The position numbers and the translations under genes are program-made. Source: JANNAT01 sp031422555 (GTDB lineage: Bacteria; Pseudomonadota; Alphaproteobacteria; Rhodobacterales; Rhodobacteraceae). From it: 64,000 nucleotides of DNA. The stretch spans positions 6,413 to 70,412 of the forward strand of contig JANPLZ010000017.1 in NCBI GenBank assembly GCA_031422555.1. The letters run 5' to 3'. The number at the start of each line of letters is the position of its first letter. Positions within the stretch are counted from its first letter, which is position 1. The notes below the pieces were generated by a model. That model did no database searches. It was given only the letters and a program-made list of their open reading frames with translations, and was not told the DNA's origin. Of this stretch, positions 43,413 through 51,953 are shown piece after piece.

Positions 43413-43910
43413 TCAGCTTGTAAAGGCCTCGGGCCGCGCCTCATGGGCCATATGGTCCAACACGGCGTTGACAAATTTTGGTTCTTTGCCCACCGGGAAA
43501 AACGCCTTGGCGACATCGACGTATTCCGTGATGACCACTTTTGGCGGCGTCACCATTTCGCACATCTCCGCCCCGGCCGCGCGAAACAACGCCCGCAGCA
43601 CCGGGTCGATCCGCTCAATCGGCCATTTTGCCACCAAGGCGCGGTCGGTCATCTGATCAATCCGGGCCTGCCAGTTCACTGCATGTTCGACAACGGCGCG
43701 AAAGTGATCGACATCCCCTTCGGCCATCTCATCGCCTTCATAAACCGCGCCAAAGCGGTGCTGCTCAAATTCCCGCACGATCGCCTCAATCGTTTGCCCC
43801 GAGGATTCCATCTGAAACAGCGCCTGCACAGCATAAAGCCGCGACGCTGATTTCATCTGTTTTTTGGCGGCCCGCGCGGCGTCGGATTTGCTTCCATCAG
43901 TTTTGGTCAT
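43413..43910 (-). CDS. nusB: transcription antitermination protein NusB
   Basis: NusB with NusE (S10) binds boxA RNA and supports rRNA antitermination. The 165-residue all-helical protein has ASRLYAVQALFQMESSG, then RFGAVYEGDEMAEGDVDHF, ALVAKWPIERIDPVLRALFRA and ITEYVDVAKAFFPVGKEPKFVNAVLD (here in part), all typical. The start at 43910 overlaps the ribH stop (ATGA), a conserved ribH-nusB coupling. Confidence 0.95.
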   Translation of the reverse strand: MTKTDGSKSDAARAAKKQMKSASRLYAVQALFQMESSGQTIEAIVREFEQHRFGAVYEGDEMAEGDVDHFRAVVEHAVNWQARIDQMTDRALVAKWPIERIDPVLRALFRAAGAEMCEMVTPPKVVITEYVDVAKAFFPVGKEPKFVNAVLDHMAHEARPEAFTS

Positions 43911-44407
43911 GCACGAAACCCGATCCCCTTGGTCTGGCCTGCCCATGTGCGCTGCAATGCGATCAGGTGCAAGGCCGCCAGTGCTGCCCCGCCGCCTTTG
44001 TTTTGCCCGACCACTTCGGCCCGCGCCATCGCCTGGGCGCGGTTTTCCACCGTCAAGATGCCATTGCCAATCGCCGACCCCTGCAATCCCAGCAACATCA
44101 ACCCATTGCTGCTGTCGTTGCAGACTGTATCATAATGCGTTGTCTCGCCGCGGATCACGCAGCCAAGCGCCACATAGCCGTCAAATTTCGCCAACCGTTC
44201 CGCCATGCCAATCGCCGTTGGCACTTCCAGCGCACCGGGCACTTCGATCAGATCAACCGTTGCCCCGCAAGCAACCGCCGCCGCGCGCGCGCCTGCAACC
44301 ATCTGATCGGTCACGTCTTTGTAATAGGGTGCCACCACGATCAACAACTTGACCGGCTTGTCAAATGCGGGCGGTGGCAGGGTGTAATGCGTCTCGGATG
44401 CGGCCAT
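43907..44407 (-). CDS. ribH: 6,7-dimethyl-8-ribityllumazine synthase
   Basis: RibH condenses 5-amino-6-ribitylaminouracil with dihydroxybutanone phosphate, the penultimate step of riboflavin synthesis. The 166-residue protein has VPGALEVPTAIGMAERL, GYVALGCVIRGETTHYDTVC with the substrate-binding region, and GNGILTVENRAQAMARA. It is third in the order ribE-ribB-ribH-nusB, with four bases between ribB and ribH. Confidence 0.95.
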   Translation of the reverse strand: MAASETHYTLPPPAFDKPVKLLIVVAPYYKDVTDQMVAGARAAAVACGATVDLIEVPGALEVPTAIGMAERLAKFDGYVALGCVIRGETTHYDTVCNDSSNGLMLLGLQGSAIGNGILTVENRAQAMARAEVVGQNKGGGAALAALHLIALQRTWAGQTKGIGFRA

Positions 44408-44410
44408 GAT

Positions 44411-45511
44411 TTAACCCTCTATCGCGCGGGTGCCGTGGATCGACAGCCCATACGCCTCTAGCCCCACCACTTTGGGGGCGCGTGAATTGGTGACCAAGGT
44501 GATTTCCGTCAGGCCCAGCGCCGACAAGATTTGCGCCCCCAGCCCGTATTGCCGCAGGGTTTGCGGGCTGGCCTCGCCGTCTTGCACCAGTTTCATCGTG
44601 GTATCGCGCAACAGCACCACCACGCCGCGCCCTTCGGCGGCGATGATGCGCATCGCGCCTTGCAAATCGCCAACATGGCCATCGCCAATGCCCAGCACGT
44701 CTTCCAACGGGTTCAGCGCATGCATCCGCACCAGAACCGGGCCATCGCCCGACAGATCGCCCTTGGTCAGGATGATATGTTCGGCCCCTTGGGTTTCATC
44801 GGCAAATATCCGCATCAGCCAATCACCGCCATGCACCGATTGCACCCGTTTGACCGCTTGTTCGCGCACCAGATTGTCGTGGCGGCGGCGGTAAGCGATC
44901 AGATCGGAAATGGTGCCGATTTTCAGGTTGTGCTTTTGCGAAAATGCCACCAGATCGGGCAACCGCGCCATGGTGCCATCATCATTCATAATCTCGCAGA
45001 TTACACCGCTGGGGTTCAGCCCGGCAAGGCGCGACACATCAACCGCCGCCTCGGTATGGCCTGCACGCACCAACACGCCGCCATCGCGGGCACGCAAGGG
45101 AAAGATATGGCCGGGCGTCGCCAAATCATGCGGCCCGGATTTGGGATCAATCGCCACCGCCACCGTCAGCGCGCGGTCTTTGGCGGAAATGCCGGTATCC
45201 ACGCCTTCGCGCGCCTCGATTGACACGGTAAAGGCGGTCTCGTGGCGACTGGAGTTTTTCGACGCCATCAACGGCAGGCCCAACTGATCTATGCGCGCCC
45301 CGGTTAATGTCAGGCAAATCAGCCCGCGCCCGTGTTTGGCCATGAAATTCACCGCCTCGGGCGTGGCCATTTGCGCCGGGATCACCAGATCACCTTCGTT
45401 TTCGCGGTCTTCGTGATCGACCAGAATGAACATGCGGCCGGCCTTGGCATCGTCGATGATTTCTTCGATGCTGGATATCGCGTCGGAATAGGCGGTTTTC
45501 GTCTGTGTCAT
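44411..45511 (-). CDS. ribB: 3,4-dihydroxy-2-butanone 4-phosphate synthase with degenerate RibA half
   Basis: The N-terminal 200 residues are RibB: GRMFILVDHEDRENEGDLV at about 26-43, MAKHGRGLICL, SIEAREGVDTGISAKDRA and RAGHTEAAVDVSRLAGL. It makes dihydroxybutanone phosphate from ribulose 5-phosphate. The C-terminal half aligns with GTP cyclohydrolase II but lacks the zinc-binding cysteines; at the place of SLRCDCG it reads LGIGDGHVGDLQGAMRII. This is the RibB-RibX hybrid type reported to keep only the RibB activity. GTP cyclohydrolase II must be supplied elsewhere. Confidence 0.92.
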   Translation of the reverse strand: MTQTKTAYSDAISSIEEIIDDAKAGRMFILVDHEDRENEGDLVIPAQMATPEAVNFMAKHGRGLICLTLTGARIDQLGLPLMASKNSSRHETAFTVSIEAREGVDTGISAKDRALTVAVAIDPKSGPHDLATPGHIFPLRARDGGVLVRAGHTEAAVDVSRLAGLNPSGVICEIMNDDGTMARLPDLVAFSQKHNLKIGTISDLIAYRRRHDNLVREQAVKRVQSVHGGDWLMRIFADETQGAEHIILTKGDLSGDGPVLVRMHALNPLEDVLGIGDGHVGDLQGAMRIIAAEGRGVVVLLRDTTMKLVQDGEASPQTLRQYGLGAQILSALGLTEITLVTNSRAPKVVGLEAYGLSIHGTRAIEG

Positions 45512-45652
45512 GGGTGTGTCCGGGCCAAAGGAATGGCGTGGCTTAACGCGAAGCGGGCGCAAAGGCCAGTGCATGCCGCGCCGCAGCCTTGCAGAGCTTT
45601 TGTGCAATTCCGAAGGCCCGGCGCGTGCGGCGCACCCTGCCGGTTTGTCCGA

Positions 45653-46255
45653 TCACTGCCATTCGCGCAGGCGGGCGACATAGCGCGCCATGGTGTCCAC
45701 CTCTAGGTTGACCAGATCGCCCACCGCCACACCGCCCCAGGTGGTAACCGCTTGGGTATGGGGAATGAAATTGATGCCAAAATCGCAGTGATCGACCTCG
45801 TTCACCGTCAGCGACGTGCCATTCAGTGTGATAGAGCCCTTTTGCGCAATGAACCGCGCCAAGGGTTCTGGTGCGCGAAATGTCACCCGCAGCGAGCCGC
45901 CTTCGGGGGCAACCGCCACCACTGTGGCCACGCCGTCCACATGGCCCGACACGATATGGCCGCCCAATTCATCACCGACCTTCAGCGCGCGTTCCAGATT
46001 AAGCCGCGTGCCCACCTGCCAGCCCGCGCGCCCGATGTTGGTTTTTGACACCGTTTCTGCCGAAATCTGCACTTCAAACCAATTGCGCGGTGCGGTGCCC
46101 AGTGCCACCACCGTCAGGCAAACGCCTTCGCAGGCAATCGACGCCCCAATATCTATGCCCGCCACATCATAGCCGGTGGCGATACGTGCGCGCAGATCGC
46201 CTTGCTGCTGCACAGCCAGCACTTCGCCCATATCCGTCACGATTCCGGTAAACAT
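45653..46255 (-). CDS. ribE: riboflavin synthase
   Basis: The trimeric riboflavin synthase dismutates two lumazines to riboflavin. The 200-residue protein has two homologous barrels: MFTGIVTDMGEV and ASIACEGVCLTVVALG in the first, GDELGGHIVSGHVDGVATV and GSITLNGTSLTVNEVD in the second. It is the first gene of the minus-strand rib operon here. ribD is not in the window, and no FMN riboswitch was recognised in the 170-base gap upstream, which is shared with divergent kpsS. Confidence 0.96.
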   Translation of the reverse strand: MFTGIVTDMGEVLAVQQQGDLRARIATGYDVAGIDIGASIACEGVCLTVVALGTAPRNWFEVQISAETVSKTNIGRAGWQVGTRLNLERALKVGDELGGHIVSGHVDGVATVVAVAPEGGSLRVTFRAPEPLARFIAQKGSITLNGTSLTVNEVDHCDFGINFIPHTQAVTTWGGVAVGDLVNLEVDTMARYVARLREWQ

Positions 46256-46425
46256 CGCCCGACCCCTTTTAATCTTTTGTCACAGCTAAACCGCGCCACG
46301 GGCTTCGGCAAGTCTGGCGAATCGCCTCAAATTTGCCGCGCTTTGTGACCAATGGTTGCCGCGTGGGAAGATTCCCCCTTTCAGACGGCCCGACATGTGC
46401 AGAATAAGGGGGAAAGGCGGAACCA

Positions 46426-47715
46426 ATGCAGGTATCGGGCAGCAACCGGCGATTTTTGTTTTTGCAAGGCCCGCATGGACCCTACTTTCACCGCTTGGGC
46501 AAAATGCTGCGGGCCGCGGGGGCCGACGTGTGGCGCGTGGGATTTAACCGCGGCGACCGCGCATTTTGGTTCGATGGTGCCAGCTTTATTCCCTACCGCG
46601 ACACGCTTGCCGATTGGCCGGCCGCGATTGCAGCCCTGATTGCCGACAAGTCGATCACCGATATCGTGCTTTATGGCGACACGCGCCCTGTTCACGCCGC
46701 CGCCGTTATCGCTGCCCGCGCGGCGGGGCTGACGGTGCATGTGTTTGAGGAAGGTTATCTGCGGCCCTACTGGATCACCTATGAACGCGGCGGGGCCAAT
46801 GGTCATTCGCGGCTGATGCAGATGACGGTGCCGCAAATGCAAAAGGCGCTGGAACAAATGGACATGGAGTTGCCCGATGCGCCCGCCCGCTGGGGTGACA
46901 TGCGCCAGCATATGTTCTGGGGCGCGCTTTATCATTGGTTCGTGCTGACCGGATTTTGGGATTTTCGAAATTTTCGCCCGCACCGCGCCCTGACTGTGGG
47001 GCAGGAATTTGGCTTGTATCTGAAACGCCTGATCTTGTTGCCATTCCACCGCTGGGGCCGGATGGCCGCGACGTTTCGGATCAAACACGGCGGGTTTCCC
47101 TACCATCTGGTGCTGTTGCAACTGGAACATGACGCCAGTTTTCAGATGCATTCACCGTTCAAAACCATGACAGATTTTCTGGATGTGGTGCTGTCAGGCT
47201 TTGCCAAAGGGGCGGCACCCCACCATCACATCGTGTTCAAAGCGCATCCTTTGGAAGATGGCCGGGTGCCGGTTGCCCATGAAATCCGGCGGTTGGCGGC
47301 GGTCTATGGGGTGGCGAAAAGGGTGCATTTTGTGCGGGGTGGCAAATTGGCCGCGCTGTTAAACCATGCCCGGTCTGCCATCACCGTCAATTCCACCGCC
47401 GGACAACAGGTCTTGTGGCGCGGCCTGCCGTTGAAAACCTTTGGCGCAGCGGTTTATGCCAAACCCGAATTCGTTTCCACCCAAAGCCTGCCCGATTTCT
47501 TTACCCAACCCAGCCGCCCCGACAGCCGCGCCTACCGCGATTACCGGCATTATCTGCTGGAAACCAGCCAAGTGCCGGGCGGATTCTACAGCTCGCGGTC
47601 GCGGCGCGAATTGCTACGACAGGTGGTAGACATGATGCTGCAAACCGAGGATCCCTACGATGCGCTGACCTCTGGAAACGCGGCACCGCGGCAACAGTTG
47701 CGGCTGGTAAACTGA
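46426..47715 (+). CDS. kpsS: capsule polysaccharide Kdo transferase KpsS-like
   Basis: KpsS-type enzymes add the first beta-Kdo to phosphatidylglycerol to start the lipid anchor of group 2 capsules. The 429-residue protein has RRFLFLQGPHGPYFHRLGKML at its start (FLQGPHGPYFHRLG), VHVFEEGYLRPYWITYE, HHIVFKAHPLEDGR and TVNSTAGQQVLWRGLPLKTFG, all typical of the capsule synthesis KpsS/LipB family. The start follows gaaaggcgga. It leads a block with an OPX lipoprotein and kpsC. Confidence 0.92.
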   Translation: MQVSGSNRRFLFLQGPHGPYFHRLGKMLRAAGADVWRVGFNRGDRAFWFDGASFIPYRDTLADWPAAIAALIADKSITDIVLYGDTRPVHAAAVIAARAAGLTVHVFEEGYLRPYWITYERGGANGHSRLMQMTVPQMQKALEQMDMELPDAPARWGDMRQHMFWGALYHWFVLTGFWDFRNFRPHRALTVGQEFGLYLKRLILLPFHRWGRMAATFRIKHGGFPYHLVLLQLEHDASFQMHSPFKTMTDFLDVVLSGFAKGAAPHHHIVFKAHPLEDGRVPVAHEIRRLAAVYGVAKRVHFVRGGKLAALLNHARSAITVNSTAGQQVLWRGLPLKTFGAAVYAKPEFVSTQSLPDFFTQPSRPDSRAYRDYRHYLLETSQVPGGFYSSRSRRELLRQVVDMMLQTEDPYDALTSGNAAPRQQLRLVN

Positions 47716-47821
47716 ACAATCAAACCAAGACTGGCGTATTGTTTCACCTTTCTGTAGGGTTACAAGTCAAAGTTGAGGCAGAAAAATACTTGAGGCAAAT
47801 CCATCTAAAGGAGCCCGAGCA

Positions 47822-48961
47822 GTGGTTAAGTTGATATCAAGGGGGGCAACCGCCCTTGCCCTTTTGGCCGCTTTTGGCACGGTAACCGCGTGCGGTCTGC
47901 CCCGTGCCGGGCCAAACAAAGCCGAAATTTTCAAAGGATCGGTGCTGAAAGAAGGCGATGCCTATATCGTCACGGTGAACTCTCGGGTTACGCGCGCCAC
48001 ATCGGTGGTGCCATCTTTTGGCTTTGGATCAGATTTCCGCAACGCGGGCATTCTGGGGTCTGATCAAATCTCGCCCGGCGATGTGCTGGGGCTGACGATT
48101 TACGAAAACGTCAAGGATGATCCGCTGCTGGGAAACACCGGCCAGCGGGTCTCGGCGCTGACCGAAATTCAGGTTGACGGGGCCGGGTTCATTTTCGTGC
48201 CCTATGCGGGCAAGATCAGAGCCGCGGGCCAGTCGCCCGATGGCTTGCGCGATATCATCACCAAAAAGCTGGATACCCAGACGCCTGATCCGCAAGTGCA
48301 AGTGCAGCGGCTGGCGGGTGACGGATCGACGGTGTCGATTGCGGGCTTTGCCGGCGGGCAAGGTATTTATCCGATTGAACGCCCGACGCGCACGCTTGCC
48401 ACCATGCTGGCCCGCGCGGGCGGGGTTACGATTGAACCTGAAACCGCGATTGTGCGGGTGACGCGCGGCGGTCAAACCGGGCAGATCTGGTTGCAGGATT
48501 TGTTCGCAAACCCCGGTCTGGACATCGCCTTGCGCGCTGGTGACAAAATCGTCGTCGAAAAAGACACTCGCACTTTTGTAGCCCTTGGGGCGACCGGTTC
48601 GCAAAACCGCGTGACGTTTGAATCGCAGACCCTGTCAGCAATTGAGGCGATTGCGATTGTCGGCGGCCTGAACACCGCCAGCGCGGACCCCACCGGCGTG
48701 TTCGTGTTCCGCAACGAGCCTGCCGAGATTGCCAATGCCGTGTTGGGCCGCAATGATCTGCAAGGCGATCAGCGCATGGTCTATGTGCTGGATCTGACCC
48801 AACCCACCGGCATGTTCGAGGCGCGCGATTTCGTGGTGCGCGATGGCGATACGGTTTACGTCACCGAAGCGCCGTTTGTGCAGTGGCAAAAAACCTTGAC
48901 CGCGATCACCGGCACTGCCGGGGCTGCGGCGTCGCTGAATACCACCGCCTCTGGCGGCTAA
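47822..48961 (+). CDS. polysaccharide export (OPX, Wza/KpsD-type) lipoprotein
   Basis: A 379-residue outer-membrane polysaccharide export protein. The lipobox FGTVTACG places the lipidated cysteine at about residue 24. A Poly_export domain follows (ISPGDVLGLTIYENVKDD, VDGAGFIFVPYAGKI) and SLBB-like repeats (GQGIYPIERPTRTLATMLARAG, here GIYPIERPTRTL; VALGATGSQNRVTF). The start is GTG 47822 behind aaaggag. It should form the outer-membrane channel for the capsule; the inner-membrane ABC transporter genes are not in the window. Confidence 0.92.
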   Translation: MVKLISRGATALALLAAFGTVTACGLPRAGPNKAEIFKGSVLKEGDAYIVTVNSRVTRATSVVPSFGFGSDFRNAGILGSDQISPGDVLGLTIYENVKDDPLLGNTGQRVSALTEIQVDGAGFIFVPYAGKIRAAGQSPDGLRDIITKKLDTQTPDPQVQVQRLAGDGSTVSIAGFAGGQGIYPIERPTRTLATMLARAGGVTIEPETAIVRVTRGGQTGQIWLQDLFANPGLDIALRAGDKIVVEKDTRTFVALGATGSQNRVTFESQTLSAIEAIAIVGGLNTASADPTGVFVFRNEPAEIANAVLGRNDLQGDQRMVYVLDLTQPTGMFEARDFVVRDGDTVYVTEAPFVQWQKTLTAITGTAGAAASLNTTASGG

Positions 48962-48969
48962 GGCACCGC

Positions 48970-51018
48970 ATGTCGGGGCGTGCGCCAACGGATACAGCCG
49001 CCGGGGACCTCCCCCGGCGGCTTTGCTTTTATAATGGCGGTTTTTTGCGCCAACCGCGCCTGCGCCGTATCCTGACCCTTGCCGGACATGATCTGCACGT
49101 GGGTTTGCCCCGCCGCGGTGATGGCGTGGCGGTCTGGGGCAAGTCGCCCACCGCCGGGCGGGGCGAATGGGTGGCGCGGCAATACGGCGTGCCGCTGGTG
49201 CGGATCGAGGATGCGTTTTTGCGATCCTTGCGCCCGGGACGCGCGGGCGATGCGCCCATCGGAGTGATTCTTGACGGGGTCGGTGTGCATTTCGACAGCG
49301 CATCCCCTTCGCGTCTGGAAGGCATCCTGTCGCAGCATGACTTGCAGGATTCGAACCTAATTCTCCGTGCAAGCACTGCAATAAGCCGACTGCGCGCCGC
49401 AGATCTTTCAAAATACAATTTTTACCCGCTGGACGTGCAATTGCCTGCCCCCGGTTACGTACTGGTGATTGATCAAACCCGTGGCGATGCGTCAATCCGC
49501 CATGCCGGGGCGACTGCGGCGACATTCGCGCATATGCTGGCGGCAGCGCAGGTTGATCATCCGGGTGTGCGGGTGGTGATCAAAACCCATCCCGACTCCA
49601 GTCTTGGCTTGCGTCCGGGGCATTTCAGTGCCGCCGACGCGGGCGGATTGATCAGTGTGTTCACCGCCCCCGCCTCGCCCTGGCGGCTATTGGATGGGGC
49701 GATTGCGGTTTATACCGTGTCGTCGCAACTGGGGTTCGAGGCGATTTTGGCGGGCCACCGCCCGCACGTGTTTGGTCAGCCCTTTTATGCAGGTTGGGGC
49801 CTAAGTGCCGACCGAAACCCAGTGGCGCGGCGGGGGCGGGTCCTAAGCAAAGACCAGCTTTTCGCCGCCGCGATGATTCTGGCACCGCTGTGGTATGACC
49901 CCTGCCGGGATCGTTTGTGCAACTTTGAAGCTGCGGTTGATCAGATCGAAGCCGAAGCGCGGGCGTATCGCCAAGACCACGCGGGCCATGTGGCGCTGGG
50001 CATGCGACTGTGGAAACGCGGGCGGCTGCAACAGGTGTTTGGCCGCGAAAAGCCGTTGGTCTTTGCCGACACGCCAGCGGCCGCGATGCAATTCGCGCGC
50101 GCAACGGGGCGGGGGCTGTTGGTTTGGGCGGGCAAAGAGCCTGCCGAGATGCCACAGGATTGTGTGATCTATCGGGTTGAAGACGGCTTTTTACGCTCCA
50201 AAGGGTTGGGGGCGGAACTGGTGCCGCCGCTAAGTCTGGTGCTGGATGATCTGGGGATTTACTATGATCCCACCCGGGTCAGCCGGTTGGAGCAGATGAT
50301 CCAGACGCCGCTGCGCCTGGATCAGGGGGCGCGGATTGCCGCATTGCTGCAAAGCCTTATCGCGGCGGGCATCTCAAAATACAACCTGACGGGTGTTGCA
50401 CCTGATCTGCCGCTTGGCCACCGCGTTCTGGTGCCGGGGCAAGTCGAAGACGATGCCTCTATCAGGCTTGGCGCGGGGATTGTGCGCACCAATCTTGACC
50501 TGCTGCGTGCGGCGCGACGGGCCCATCCTGACAGTGTGATCGTTTATAAACCGCACCCGGATGTCGAAGCGGGTCTGCGGCCGGGGATGGTTTCTGCACA
50601 GGATCTGAACGACTTGGCCGACGTGATCGCGGCTCGCACAGGACCTGTCGCTTTGATCAACGCCTGTGACAGGGTGGTCACCATGACGTCGCTTTTAGGG
50701 TTCGAGGCGCTGGTGCGCGGCAAGCCCGTCACCTGTCTGGGCGCGCCGTTTTATGCGGGCTGGGGGCTGACCGATGATCTGTGCGCCGTCCCTGACCGCC
50801 GTTTGAACAGCGCAATCAAACCCGATCTGGCGCAATTGGCCTATGCCGCATTGATTGCCTATCCGCGCTATTATGATGCCATCAGCCGCCGCCCCTGCCC
50901 ACCCGAAGTGGTGGTGGAACGGTTGGCACTGGGCACCGACGCGCCAACGGGTCTTGGTCTGCGGCTGTTGTCGAAATTGCAGGGCAGTCTGGCCACCTAT
51001 GCGCGGCTGTGGCGGTAA
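48970..51018 (+). CDS. kpsC: capsule polysaccharide Kdo transferase KpsC-like (two catalytic modules)
   Basis: KpsC extends the poly-beta-Kdo linker of group 2 capsules with alternating linkages. The 682-residue protein contains two copies of the same module: RIEDAFLRSLRPG...DDASIRH equivalents occur at about residues 75-300 (VGVHFDSASPSRLE, VIKTHPDSSLGLRPG, QPFYAGWGLSADRNP) and again at about 400-640 (RVEDGFLRSKGLG, GIYYDPTRVSRLE, VYKPHPDVEAGLRPG, APFYAGWGLTDD). It starts nine bases after the OPX stop behind ctaaggc; a frame opening at 48883 overlaps that gene and is rejected. Confidence 0.93.
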   Translation: MSGRAPTDTAAGDLPRRLCFYNGGFLRQPRLRRILTLAGHDLHVGLPRRGDGVAVWGKSPTAGRGEWVARQYGVPLVRIEDAFLRSLRPGRAGDAPIGVILDGVGVHFDSASPSRLEGILSQHDLQDSNLILRASTAISRLRAADLSKYNFYPLDVQLPAPGYVLVIDQTRGDASIRHAGATAATFAHMLAAAQVDHPGVRVVIKTHPDSSLGLRPGHFSAADAGGLISVFTAPASPWRLLDGAIAVYTVSSQLGFEAILAGHRPHVFGQPFYAGWGLSADRNPVARRGRVLSKDQLFAAAMILAPLWYDPCRDRLCNFEAAVDQIEAEARAYRQDHAGHVALGMRLWKRGRLQQVFGREKPLVFADTPAAAMQFARATGRGLLVWAGKEPAEMPQDCVIYRVEDGFLRSKGLGAELVPPLSLVLDDLGIYYDPTRVSRLEQMIQTPLRLDQGARIAALLQSLIAAGISKYNLTGVAPDLPLGHRVLVPGQVEDDASIRLGAGIVRTNLDLLRAARRAHPDSVIVYKPHPDVEAGLRPGMVSAQDLNDLADVIAARTGPVALINACDRVVTMTSLLGFEALVRGKPVTCLGAPFYAGWGLTDDLCAVPDRRLNSAIKPDLAQLAYAALIAYPRYYDAISRRPCPPEVVVERLALGTDAPTGLGLRLLSKLQGSLATYARLWR

Positions 51019-51022
51019 ACCG

Positions 51023-51526
51023 CTAATAGATATAGCGGATTTGATCCGTCCAATAACGTTCCATCCGCTTCAGCGATTGGTTCATATGTTCCATCCCCGC
51101 CGCATCGACCAGATTTTTGCGGCCCAGGCCTTCGGCGTGACGATTGAACAATTCCACCAGCAACCCGCGCACCCGGCGGCCTTTTTCAGTCAACCGCACC
51201 CGCACCGACCGGCGATCAATTTCCGACCGCTGATGGTGCATATAGCCCAGTTCCACCAGCTTTTTCAGATTGTAGGACACGTTGCTGCCCTGATAGTAGC
51301 CGCGCGATTTCAATTCGCCTGCGGTCACCTCATTCTCACCGATGTTGAACAACAACAGCGCCTGCACCGAGTTGATCTCAAGAATATTGATCCTTTCAAA
51401 TTCGTCTTTGATCACATCCAAAAGCAGCCGGTGCAGCCGTTCCAGCAGCGCCAGATTTTCCAGATAGCCCGCATTCAGGGCTTTTTGCGAACCATCCAGC
51501 AAAGGGGTAAAAAGCGTCATCTCCAT
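51023..51526 (-). CDS. ldtR: MarR-type regulator LdtR
   Basis: A 167-residue winged-helix regulator very like LdtR of Liberibacter and rhizobial homologues, which control L,D-transpeptidase and envelope-stress genes. The helix-turn-helix region is VTAGELKSRGYYQGSNVSYNLKKL (read as LKSRGYYQGSNVSYNLKKL), followed by the wing HHQRSEIDRRSVRVRLTEKG. Start options are 51571, 51526 and 51520; none has an ideal ribosome site. Two direct 11-base repeats lie just upstream and may be its operator. It converges on kpsC with four bases between. Confidence 0.88.
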   Translation of the reverse strand: MEMTLFTPLLDGSQKALNAGYLENLALLERLHRLLLDVIKDEFERINILEINSVQALLLFNIGENEVTAGELKSRGYYQGSNVSYNLKKLVELGYMHHQRSEIDRRSVRVRLTEKGRRVRGLLVELFNRHAEGLGRKNLVDAAGMEHMNQSLKRMERYWTDQIRYIY

Positions 51527-51564
51527 CTCCGCATCCAAGGAATCTCGATGCAGAATCGGCACAA

Positions 51565-51586
51565 AACGCAAACATAACGTAAACTA
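51565..51586. promoter_or_regulatory. tandem 11-base direct repeat upstream of ldtR
   Basis: aacgcaaacat is followed immediately by aacgtaaacta. The 11-base period equals one helical turn, so two protein subunits could bind on the same face. Its place in the short leader of ldtR makes it a candidate autoregulatory operator. Confidence 0.4.
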
Positions 51587-51610
51587 AATGCAGATTTGTC
51601 GAAAAAACCA

Positions 51611-51877
51611 TCAACCGCGCAGGCGGGTCCGCGAAAACATGCCAATTTCGGCAATCAAAACGGCCAAGGCGGCGGGGGGCGTGCCTTGCCCCATCACCCA
51701 TGGCAGCAGGTCTTGGTCGTTTTCTTCCAGCAAAATATCATAAATCGCCAAACGCGCCTCAGACATGGCTGCCAGATGGGCGTCGCTATAGGGGCCAAGC
51801 ACCAGATCCATTTCTTTGGTGCCGCGCCGCCACGACCGCATCGCCATGCGCTTTAGCCGCGCTTCTGCCGTTTCCAT
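51611..51877 (-). CDS. sdhE: FAD assembly factor SdhE
   Basis: SdhE promotes covalent flavin attachment to SdhA of succinate dehydrogenase. The 88-residue protein has the signature RRGTKEMDLVLGPY with the essential RGxxE at residues 18-22, and a helical bundle with LLEENDQDLLPWVMGQGTPP. ATG 51877 is used; the frame stays open upstream to 52192 antisense to the aminotransferase, which is not coding. The C-terminus ends in a basic FSRTRLRG. It is divergent from the aminotransferase. Confidence 0.92.
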   Translation of the reverse strand: METAEARLKRMAMRSWRRGTKEMDLVLGPYSDAHLAAMSEARLAIYDILLEENDQDLLPWVMGQGTPPAALAVLIAEIGMFSRTRLRG

Positions 51878-51953
51878 TGCACCATCCCACTTGAACCGAA
51901 CCGTGCCGCAACCTAAGACACCCAAGCCGCCCTTTCCAGCCCCGGAGCATGAT

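Noticed and set aside
46256..46425. FMN riboswitch upstream of ribE
   Set aside because: None of the conserved RFN-element blocks is present in this 170-base divergent gap.
48883..48969. N-terminal extension of kpsC
   Set aside because: It lies within the 3' end of the OPX gene; ATG 48970 has its own ribosome site and fits the family.
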